Notes under the pieces: model-generated | What the model was told of the DNA's origin: nothing | The model's database searches: none | What the model saw: only the letters and a program-made list of their open reading frames with translations | Translations under genes and position numbers: made by a program | NCBI GenBank assembly: GCA_017620475.1 | Contig: JAFZQI010000004.1 | Location: 1 to 64,000 of the forward strand | Origin: Clostridiales bacterium | GTDB taxonomy: Bacteria > Bacillota > Clostridia > Saccharofermentanales > Saccharofermentanaceae | DNA: 64,000 bases | Direction: 5' to 3' | Shown here: in pieces, positions 43,817-51,157 of the stretch | Layout of the letters: the number at the start of each line of letters is the position of its first letter | Position numbering within the stretch: the stretch's first letter is position 1

Positions 43817-44968
43817 TTACAGTGCGGCGATGCATTGCATGGCCTGTTCGATGCTTTCTGAAATCGAGTAATTCCGATAACAGGCCAGACGTCCGAGAAG
43901 GAATAAAGAAGGATAATTCTTCGCAAGTTCAAGATACTGCGAATACAGTTTCCGGTTTTTCTCGGCCAGATCCGGTTCAAAAGGGTCTTCCCATCCATTA
44001 ACGACAGAGGAGTAGGGCGATTCCATACAAAGTGTAGTGTGCCCGGAAATATCCTGTAAAGTAATATGCTTGCTTTCCGTAATACGTACATATTCCGAAC
44101 CTTTCGGCATGACGATGACCGCTGATTCGTTGGAAAAATCTGTCTGCAGATCACGAATGGTGATCTTGGTCGTACGGAATGGGAGAGCCCCCAGCTTATA
44201 ACCGAACAGGCGGTCCAAAGGCTGTGTGTAGATTACGGGCCCCTTGAACGGCGCGCCATCTAAAAGGATCGAAGAGGATTCTTCGTGAATGGAGATACGG
44301 GACAGCGGACTGGTATCGTAATACGCTGTAATCGCCGGATGATTGATCATGTTCTCCAGAAGGGAGGTAAACCCCTGAATGGGCATGGCTTGAAAGCTGT
44401 CTTTGTAATAGCAGTCGTCTGTTCCGAGATCTACCATATCATCATTCTCATAGGAGTCGTCCAAAGGGGAGAAGGAGCTTCCGTCCTTAGTGTTGACGTG
44501 AAGTGTGAGGATGTTTTCCACGATAAAACGCCCCAGATCGATCAGCTTCGAATCCTTGGATTTCATAAGAAGATCAACAGGGATCCTTTCCTGATCCGGA
44601 AAATGCGCAGTCAGCCGAGAAAGCAGGGAAGACGCCTGTTTCTCTCCGAAAAGAATTTCCAGTGAACGTGCATTAAGAGGAAGCGGAACCGTTTTATTGT
44701 TGATCGTTGCCAGTACACGGTGCCGATATGGATAGAATGCGCCGAATCTCTTAAGAAAGCGGAAGACCTCCTCATTATCCGTGTGGAGGATGTGAGGTCC
44801 TCTCGGATTGATGCGGATGCCGTTAGGACGGATCTCATCGAAAAGCGCCCCTCCGATGTGACATTCCCGTTCGAAACAGGTAACCTGATAGCCCGCATCA
44901 GCCAGCATCCGGGCTGCTGTACAGCCGGAGATCCCCAATCCTAATACTAATGCGCTTTTTCGTGCCAT
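43817..44968 (-). CDS. glf: UDP-galactopyranose mutase
   Basis: A 383-residue flavoprotein. The FAD-binding ALVLGLGISGCTAARMLADA (residues 6-25) and HIGGALFDE, NPRGPHILHTD, and a later RPLDR-like FAD/substrate region identify Glf, which interconverts UDP-galactopyranose and UDP-galactofuranose for cell-surface glycans. It converges with the diadenylate cyclase gene across a 24-base gap. No glycan cluster lies around it. Confidence 0.9.
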   Translation of the reverse strand: MARKSALVLGLGISGCTAARMLADAGYQVTCFERECHIGGALFDEIRPNGIRINPRGPHILHTDNEEVFRFLKRFGAFYPYRHRVLATINNKTVPLPLNARSLEILFGEKQASSLLSRLTAHFPDQERIPVDLLMKSKDSKLIDLGRFIVENILTLHVNTKDGSSFSPLDDSYENDDMVDLGTDDCYYKDSFQAMPIQGFTSLLENMINHPAITAYYDTSPLSRISIHEESSSILLDGAPFKGPVIYTQPLDRLFGYKLGALPFRTTKITIRDLQTDFSNESAVIVMPKGSEYVRITESKHITLQDISGHTTLCMESPYSSVVNGWEDPFEPDLAEKNRKLYSQYLELAKNYPSLFLLGRLACYRNYSISESIEQAMQCIAAL

Positions 44969-45168
44969 CCGTTTACTCCTCGTCCTCCGAATGTTATTAT
45001 TTTATATGATTATCGTGAAAAATTCAAAACATTTTTACAAAGGCCCGTGTCTCGGTGAAAATGCGGATGGAGTGTTCTGTAATAAAGGATACGCGAAGAT
45101 GTAAAACCGATGCCATATGTCTTGTGATAGAATCGATTCTGATAATGTATGTGTGAAGGGAAACTGAT

Positions 45169-46446
45169 ATGAATCGGCCAGAAGATAAACCTAACCATTC
45201 CGGAGACACACCTGATTTCGGAAAAGCACCGGACCTGTCTGAATTTTCACATCCTTCTTCCGCTCCTGAGGAACCGGCTGAAACGGTTGATCTGGAAGCA
45301 TTGCTCCACGAGATCCGTCGCGTGCCGTCCAATGGGAACGTAGCTTCATCCAACAAGAAAACTCCGCCTTCTGCACCTTCTGCGAAGAGCAGCGAAGATA
45401 TACCGGTTAGAAAACCTGTCACCGAAACCGCACCTTCGTTAACGCAGAAAGAATCTGTGGACGAAGCTTCAGATCCGTCGGAAGAGGAGGATCTTCCTGT
45501 TATTTCCCGTACACCGGCCCGCCGTGTACCGTCTGATCCGCAAAGAATAGCCAGGATACGTGCTAAACGAAGAAGAGTGTCTATTATGCTTGGCGTGACG
45601 GCAGTTCTTCTTGTTGCGGCAATCGGCATGGGCATTTTCTATGCGGTTTCCAGTTTGTCTTCAAATAAAAAATCAGATACCTCTGTCACCACGTCTTCAA
45701 GTGTGATGACCGACACGCAAACGAGTACAACGGAGCAGGTTACTTCGGAAACCACAACTGAAAATACCGAGCCGACACCTACCCCGACACCTGCTGTAAC
45801 GCCTTTCCCGGCGGGAGGACCTGACCTTACGGGATACTGTGTAGTTATCGATCCGGGCCATCAGGCGGTTCCGAATCTGGAGCAGGAACCCATGTCTTCC
45901 TCGATGGGAGGATCCAAGGATAAGTCTGCGCAAGGATTTACCGGTGTGGTCACCGGAACCGACGAATCTGAGATCGATCTTCAGACAGCCCTTCTGCTCC
46001 GTGATTACCTCCAATCCCTCGGATGTGAGGTATATATCACAAGAGAAACGAATGATGTAGATATCTCGAACAAGGAACGTGCGGAATTTGCTGTTTCCCA
46101 TGATCCGGATCTGTATATCCGCCTTTTCTGCAATGCCGCAAACGATTCCCTGACTAACGGATGCCTGGTTATCGTCCCTTCTTCAGGAAAGTATTCCGAG
46201 CAGGTTGCCGTATGGGGTGACAATCTCGGTAAAGCCATATCTTCCAGCTGCGGATGCGCGTACAACGGATGTAAGTCCAGCAGTAACTACAGCGGATTGA
46301 ACTGGGCGGATTCCGTTCCTTCCTTTATGGTGCGTATGGGTTATCTGACCAATAGTGATGAAGAAGCACATCTTTTGGATGAAGAGTATCAGTACGAGAT
46401 CTGTCAGGGAATCGCTCAGTTTGTTTCTACCATGGCGAAGCGCTGA
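45169..46446 (+). CDS. N-acetylmuramoyl-L-alanine amidase-like membrane protein, catalytic residues missing
   Basis: A 425-residue type II-like membrane protein: a charged cytoplasmic region (1-135), one helix at about 138-161, a Thr/Ser/Pro linker (165-215), and an outer Amidase_3 domain (about 220-422). VVIDPGHQ keeps His231 and TDESEIDLQ keeps Glu268, but the third zinc ligand is gone (YIRLFCNAAN has Phe320 where His of SIHxNA belongs) and the catalytic Glu is an Arg (VRMGYLTN, Arg389). It is therefore probably a binding or regulatory pseudo-amidase. GAAGGG precedes the ATG weakly. Confidence 0.75.
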   Translation: MNRPEDKPNHSGDTPDFGKAPDLSEFSHPSSAPEEPAETVDLEALLHEIRRVPSNGNVASSNKKTPPSAPSAKSSEDIPVRKPVTETAPSLTQKESVDEASDPSEEEDLPVISRTPARRVPSDPQRIARIRAKRRRVSIMLGVTAVLLVAAIGMGIFYAVSSLSSNKKSDTSVTTSSSVMTDTQTSTTEQVTSETTTENTEPTPTPTPAVTPFPAGGPDLTGYCVVIDPGHQAVPNLEQEPMSSSMGGSKDKSAQGFTGVVTGTDESEIDLQTALLLRDYLQSLGCEVYITRETNDVDISNKERAEFAVSHDPDLYIRLFCNAANDSLTNGCLVIVPSSGKYSEQVAVWGDNLGKAISSSCGCAYNGCKSSSNYSGLNWADSVPSFMVRMGYLTNSDEEAHLLDEEYQYEICQGIAQFVSTMAKR

Positions 46447-46455
46447 CCTTCGTTG

Positions 46456-46484
46456 TTGTGATTTTCCGTTTTCTTTGTTAAAAT
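46456..46484 (+). promoter_or_regulatory. Promoter of the lipoprotein gene at 46519
   Basis: TTGTGA (46456-46461), 17-base spacer, TAAAAT (46479-46484). CGGAGGAG precedes the GTG start. Confidence 0.5.
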
Positions 46485-46518
46485 CATATAGTTACAGGTA
46501 TAAACGGAGGAGACACAA

Positions 46519-47628
46519 GTGAAAAGGATCAATTTTTCTGCACTTATATCGGTTCTGCTTTGTGTGATGGTACTCTGCACCTCTTGCGGACTGCACCGCA
46601 AAGAGACGACCAAGAAAACAAAGGTCAAAGAAGAGACAGAAGAAGAGGAGACCGACGAATCTACGGATGAGACTGAGAATCCGCAGTCGGTGGCTCTTAT
46701 GAAAGTTGATACGCTGGACGCATTCATCAGCGATGGCAGTATTTTTGCCGAGAATGTTCCGATCCCTACTCCAACGCCGATTCCGGTAACCCAGTCTCCT
46801 TTGGGCCTTACGAATGATGTGGACGGGTATTTCAGCGGCCCTCTGACCAACGCTTCAATCGTTGATAACGAGTTTTTCCGATATACCATCATCAGCGTGG
46901 AACTGACAGATACCACTTATGTCGTAAATGCGGAAATGGAGAATAAGACGGATGTTCCGTATATCTTGTATTTCCGCGATCCTATCATGGATAACATGAG
47001 TACGGACTGGTATGTCTATACGGATACGATCGAGCCGCATACTGTACTGGAAGATACTACGGATTTTGCCAGCATATTTGAAGACTTTGACGGGAGTGAG
47101 CCGACACGATTGTCATTCCTCATTCTGGCTATACCCAATGATGATTCGCAGATCGCCATACTGGCTGATCCGGTTGATAAGCTGAATTTTATCCCGGTCA
47201 ATATTTTCCCTCAAGGTGAGGATGCTTTTGTATATCAGGAGAAGCCTCTGGATCCGGAAGCGATGATCGTGTATGACAGCGAGGGCGGCCAGCTTGTGAT
47301 CGATTCTTTCGAGACGACGGAAGGTGGACAGTTCCGTGTGAACTATTCGTTCATAAACAAGACCGGTGACTATATTCAGTTAAAACTTGAAGACGGAACG
47401 ATGACGCTGGATAAGATGGTTTTTGATGTGGGACATCAGTCTACATACGCAGCTCCTTATTCAAGAGTAACCGGTCAGTTCTATGTTTCCGGCACGTTGA
47501 CTACGGAGGCCGGTGTCGATCCGAATTCAGTCAAAAGGGTATCGCTCCCGCTGATTGCCAAATCACTTACCCAGGATTTTAAGGTCCTGTGGCAGTCGAC
47601 GATCACGAAGGAAGTTGTATTTGGCTAA
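46519..47628 (+). CDS. Lipoprotein with two related beta domains
   Basis: A 369-residue lipoprotein starting at GTG 46519 (CGGAGGAG upstream). The signal peptide ends in lipobox LCTSC (Cys23). An acidic Glu/Thr region (about 30-60) and a Thr-Pro linker precede two similar beta-sandwich domains (roughly 115-235 and 245-369), each with the pattern Y-x-I-x-S-x-E, N-K-T-D/G. They resemble extracellular DUF4352-like or telomere-binding-like beta domains, but I do not assign a function. The next gene starts 22 bases later. Confidence 0.75.
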   Translation: MKRINFSALISVLLCVMVLCTSCGLHRKETTKKTKVKEETEEEETDESTDETENPQSVALMKVDTLDAFISDGSIFAENVPIPTPTPIPVTQSPLGLTNDVDGYFSGPLTNASIVDNEFFRYTIISVELTDTTYVVNAEMENKTDVPYILYFRDPIMDNMSTDWYVYTDTIEPHTVLEDTTDFASIFEDFDGSEPTRLSFLILAIPNDDSQIAILADPVDKLNFIPVNIFPQGEDAFVYQEKPLDPEAMIVYDSEGGQLVIDSFETTEGGQFRVNYSFINKTGDYIQLKLEDGTMTLDKMVFDVGHQSTYAAPYSRVTGQFYVSGTLTTEAGVDPNSVKRVSLPLIAKSLTQDFKVLWQSTITKEVVFG

Positions 47629-47650
47629 AGAAGAAAGGAAATAGAGAGAA

Positions 47651-48805
47651 ATGGGATTATTTGACAGGAAGAACAATCACTCCGACAAGGCGGAGAATCA
47701 GGAAGGCGGAAGCGAGAAAAAAGAGGTTCAGTTTCCTTTTCTGACGATCCTTGTAGACGAAGTGTTATCTATGACTTCGACTGAAGTATCCGTTATCGGA
47801 AATGTTCGAGGCGGAACACTTACGGAAGGTGATGAGTTATATCTTCTCGGCCGGAAAAATAAATCGGTCAAGACACGCGCCGTGCGTATCGAAGATGCTC
47901 TTATGAGTAAGATGCAGAAGGCGGAAGAGGGGACCAATGTTTCAGTTGTTTTGGAAGGGTTACGTCAGGGGGATGTAGAGAAATTCGATGTGCTCTCTTC
48001 CGTGAATTGTATTGCCTCGGATACGGATACTCCGGATACACCGGTCAACCCGTTCCTCTCAGGACTTCTGCGGGAAGCAAAAGGAAGACGAGAAGATACA
48101 GACCGTGAATATATGGGACGCGTTATGGAATACATCGCTACGGAAGCCGTCTTCCTGACACCTTGTATGCATGCGGATGGAAAGAATAGCGGATCCGGAA
48201 ATATCGGCGTTGTTCTTCTTAAGGGTAAGGATCAGAAAAACTATCTGGCCGTCTTTACTGATATTCATGAATTGGAGATCATGGAGGGCATGCCGGAGCA
48301 TACGATACAGCCGATGGATTTCGGCATGATCATGAATTATATTTCTAAAGGCCCGATCTTCGGACTTCTGATCAACCCGAAATCGGAAGGCTTCGTTATG
48401 ACCAAATCTTTTCTGGAATTGTTGGCTAATCACAAGCGTAAAGTGGATAACAACCTCAAAGAACAGAAGATCGATCCGAAGCAGCCGATGCTGCTGGCCG
48501 TTCCGAAGGAAGGCAACATGCCTGATGAACTTTTCGGTGCGCTTCGCTCCTATATGGAGACGGAGCCGAGCATCCTCCGTGCTTGGTATGCGCTTATGAT
48601 CTTCCCCCAGGACAACGATCGGAAAGCTCATTTGATCATTGTGGATACGTTGGAAGAGACTCCGGAGCTTTTCGGTGCCATCGGCCGGGCGGCCAGAGAG
48701 CATGTGGACGGAATGCAGATCAATATGCAATCGGCATCAAAGGTCGGAAAAATGACCGAGAAGATGATGCTTTTCTATGAGAGAAAAGACGACCTAAAGG
48801 TGTAA
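47651..48805 (+). CDS. SseB-like protein with N-terminal EF-Tu domain 2-type barrel
   Basis: A 384-residue cytoplasmic protein. Residues about 25-118 look like the beta-barrel domain found in translation factors (STEVSVIGNVRGGTLTEGDELYLLG, with VVLEGLRQGDVEK). Residues about 130-255 resemble the SseB N-terminal domain (AVFLTPCM... YLAVFTDIHELE), and residues about 270-380 the SseB C-terminal domain. SseB was first found to affect serine sensitivity in E. coli; its job is unclear. Gap to the lipoprotein upstream is 22 bases, so co-transcription is likely. Confidence 0.72.
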   Translation: MGLFDRKNNHSDKAENQEGGSEKKEVQFPFLTILVDEVLSMTSTEVSVIGNVRGGTLTEGDELYLLGRKNKSVKTRAVRIEDALMSKMQKAEEGTNVSVVLEGLRQGDVEKFDVLSSVNCIASDTDTPDTPVNPFLSGLLREAKGRREDTDREYMGRVMEYIATEAVFLTPCMHADGKNSGSGNIGVVLLKGKDQKNYLAVFTDIHELEIMEGMPEHTIQPMDFGMIMNYISKGPIFGLLINPKSEGFVMTKSFLELLANHKRKVDNNLKEQKIDPKQPMLLAVPKEGNMPDELFGALRSYMETEPSILRAWYALMIFPQDNDRKAHLIIVDTLEETPELFGAIGRAAREHVDGMQINMQSASKVGKMTEKMMLFYERKDDLKV

Positions 48806-48809
48806 TCGT

Positions 48810-49475
48810 TTAAGGAAATAAACCTTCATCAAACAGCATTGAAACGATCAGTACGATTTCCGCGATGATCAGTGCTGCGCAGATCGTCGCGTCAAATACA
48901 AACGTTTTCCGGATGTTGCTTTTGCTCCACAGAAGTTCGGCAGGATCATTAGGATCGATCCAAATATCCATTACCGAACCTATGCCGGGTATTTTCTTAC
49001 TGCCGGTATACATGCCGTCGAAAGCAACATAGTCTTTCCCGCCATACGAGTATTCGAATACCGGACACCTGGTTGTACCTCCGCCGGTATCCGTTTTCTC
49101 GCTGTGTAAACTGTAGCCGATACATTTGGCCTCGACCGGCTCGGTGATCCTTCGCGTTCTGATCAACAATTTATAGCAGATAAATGAGAACACGGTTGTC
49201 GTGCCGCCTAAAAACAGGCACATGAATCCTAGAGCAAAAGAGCCTATACCGGATCGGCTTACGAGGAAAGCAATACCGCCGGCAGCAATCGCCAGACCGA
49301 GCGTAATCAAAAGTCCGGTCTTAAATATCTTCGGTTCCGTATCGGCAGCTTGAGAGACAGGGCGGGGCTTGCTTACCGTGTTGCCGTAGCTCATGCCTGA
49401 AAGTTCGGAGAAACTGATCATCCCGCCTTCTCTGTCACAGAATATCTGTCCTGAATAATCGGCGTTAAACAGCAT
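48810..49475 (-). CDS. DUF3592-like membrane protein
   Basis: A 221-residue protein with two N-terminal membrane helices near residues 62-82 and 88-112, a soluble region with the DUF3592-style core (RCPVFEYSYGGKDYVAFDG, GSVMDIWIDPNDPAELLW) and another helix near the C-terminus (about 190-215). The ATG at 49475 follows AAGGAGGG; a longer frame to 49565 lacks a ribosome binding site and runs into the next gene. Its stop is four bases from the convergent SseB gene, and there is no terminator between. Function unknown. Confidence 0.72.
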   Translation of the reverse strand: MLFNADYSGQIFCDREGGMISFSELSGMSYGNTVSKPRPVSQAADTEPKIFKTGLLITLGLAIAAGGIAFLVSRSGIGSFALGFMCLFLGGTTTVFSFICYKLLIRTRRITEPVEAKCIGYSLHSEKTDTGGGTTRCPVFEYSYGGKDYVAFDGMYTGSKKIPGIGSVMDIWIDPNDPAELLWSKSNIRKTFVFDATICAALIIAEIVLIVSMLFDEGLFP

Positions 49476-49530
49476 CTTATGAATCCCTCCTTCGCATTTA
49501 TTGCTTGCTGATATGTTACAATATTGATCT

Positions 49531-50502
49531 TCACTGCAACTTGATCTCAAATTCAGCCGCAACACACTCCCGATCGTCTTCGCTTGACACGTATATCACG
49601 AGCCTGTAATCACCAGGCGGAAGTAAGCCATAATATCCAAGAGAATACTCCACATCAACATCATGTCCGGCTTCGAGCGGCTTATTGCATGAAAGCATTC
49701 CAAGAAAATTGTCATCGACATTAGGATCGTGATAGACACGATACCATTCTCCGTCAAGTAAAACATCCAATCCGACATACATGGACTGATCACTGTATAG
49801 CTTTTCCTGGGTTCCGTTGTTCCTAAGGCTGACGGTAACTGTCCTTGCATATTCATCACCGGCAATGGCAGTTACTGTCGCATCAATATCTTCCGTAAAC
49901 ATCATGTCACTATGATCTGACGGCTTAAGCATATCTTTATTCCACTCATTGTTTGCCATGTGAAGCGGACGGAGATTTCTGGAATCGGATAGATTTGATC
50001 CGCTTGATTCATACACATAATCATGCTCATCACTTTCTAAAAACGGTTTGAAATTGGGGTTGCATCGGTATACATCTCCTGACGAAGTGATCAGGTATCC
50101 GTTCGTCCAGACAACTGTTTCGCCATGCACATACGTTTCGCTCTTATAAATTATCGGTCTTATCGTAAGGGCATAAATCGGATATGTGATCTTATCCGGT
50201 GTCCATCCCGTAACTTTCTTTCCCCGTACGCTGCAAAAATGTTTTATTGTTTTTACTTCTTCTTCAAATTCATCAAGGTCAGCAGGATGGTGAGAGACAA
50301 AAGCGGTCGTCTCTCCATCCAGGGAAAGACAGAATACGTCATAACTGTTTACTTCCATGTTTTTGATCCGATTAAGTTCGGGTATTGGCTTTAGGATAAG
50401 ATACCGATATATCAGGAATCCTGAGAGCACGACAAATACAGTAATAATACAAGAGATTACAGGTATCTTGCCGATCTTGATCTTGGTTTTGTCCGGGCAC
50501 AT
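49531..50502 (-). CDS. Membrane-anchored protein with C-terminal Ig-like domain, unknown function
   Basis: A 323-residue protein anchored by one N-terminal helix (about residues 14-36). The outer region has no familiar catalytic motif. The last 110 residues form a beta domain of bacterial Ig-like type (RTVTVSLRNNGTQEKLYSD ... LPPGDYRLVIYVSS), similar to domains in surface lipoproteins. GGGGAG precedes the ATG. It lies downstream of tmRNA on the same strand and is 55 bases from the DUF3592-like gene, so they may form a unit. Confidence 0.7.
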   Translation of the reverse strand: MCPDKTKIKIGKIPVISCIITVFVVLSGFLIYRYLILKPIPELNRIKNMEVNSYDVFCLSLDGETTAFVSHHPADLDEFEEEVKTIKHFCSVRGKKVTGWTPDKITYPIYALTIRPIIYKSETYVHGETVVWTNGYLITSSGDVYRCNPNFKPFLESDEHDYVYESSGSNLSDSRNLRPLHMANNEWNKDMLKPSDHSDMMFTEDIDATVTAIAGDEYARTVTVSLRNNGTQEKLYSDQSMYVGLDVLLDGEWYRVYHDPNVDDNFLGMLSCNKPLEAGHDVDVEYSLGYYGLLPPGDYRLVIYVSSEDDRECVAAEFEIKLQ

Positions 50503-50569
50503 GTTTTTCTCCCCGCATATTGATTCCTGTGTTCTTCGACAAACGATCTAATCAAATTATATCATAAAG

Positions 50570-50601
50570 AAAAAACCGCCTGATCCTGTCAGATCAAGCG
50601 G
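50570..50601 (-). terminator. Terminator of tmRNA (minus strand)
   Basis: On the minus strand CCGCTTGATC pairs with GGATCAGGCGG around TGACA and is followed by TTTTTT (A-run at 50570-50575). It is 12 bases beyond the tmRNA 3' end. Confidence 0.85.
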
Positions 50602-50612
50602 TACCTGAAAAT

Positions 50613-50991
50613 TGGTGGAGGCGAGGAGAATCGAACTCCTGTCCGAAACCACAGCGGCAAGGACATCTCCGGGTGCAGTTCGTGTATGGAGTATTCCCCT
50701 CGACGGCATTCCCACGAACAGGCAGCTGTCTCCGGTAGCTTCATAGATACGTTCCCGGCGCAAAGCTTTGCCTGAAACGTTGTCCCGTTTAACCTGCCGA
50801 CAGGTAAGGTCTGTCATCTGACATCTCCGGTCCGGCCGACAGATAGACCGGGGAGATGGTAGCTAAATTAAGCAGCTACGAGTTGTGTTTTGTTTGCAAT
50901 TACTTGCATTTCCCGTTTTTTAAAGAGGCCAACGAGAATCCTCTACCCGCTTTCCAAGTCTCCACGACCCCGTCGAAACCAGTGCGCCCCC
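50613..50991 (-). ncRNA. ssrA: Transfer-messenger RNA (tmRNA)
   Basis: 379 bases on the minus strand. The 5' end reads GGGGGCG...TTCGACGGGG, and the 3' end is a tRNA-like T arm (GGAGTTCGATTCTCC) with GCCTCC-A-CCA; the ends pair as an alanine-type acceptor stem. The tag frame is at 50868-50897 and begins with GCA and ends with TAA. tmRNA rescues stalled ribosomes by adding the tag. Confidence 0.96.
50868..50897 (-). other. tmRNA tag peptide reading frame (ANKTQLVAA)
   Basis: Within tmRNA, GCA opens a nine-codon frame ANKTQLVAA followed by TAA. The hydrophobic LVAA end is the usual ClpXP recognition signal. The resume codon is inferred from the family pattern; an upstream in-frame start would add residues. 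Confidence 0.75.
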
Positions 50992-51028
50992 ACATCTCAC
51001 AACTCTCCTATGTGGTGTTTGTTGGATA

Positions 51029-51057
51029 AGTATACAAGATGGTAATTCTGTTTTCAA
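51029..51057 (-). promoter_or_regulatory. Promoter of tmRNA (minus strand)
   Basis: On the minus strand TTGAAA (51052-51057) and TATACT (51029-51034) are 17 bases apart, about 38 bases upstream of the mature 5' end. Confidence 0.8.
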
Positions 51058-51062
51058 GAGTA

Positions 51063-51091
51063 TTTCTTGCTTTATACAACAGGTATATAAT
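51063..51091 (+). promoter_or_regulatory. Weak promoter of the GH3 gene
   Basis: TTTCTT (51063-51068), 17-base spacer, TATAAT (51086-51091). The -35 box is poor but the -10 box is perfect. It is divergent from the tmRNA promoter. Confidence 0.45.
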
Positions 51092-51157
51092 GAAAACAGT
51101 ATGATGTTGGGAAATGTCCGAATTACATACTTAGTCCACATGACAAGGAGACACGAT

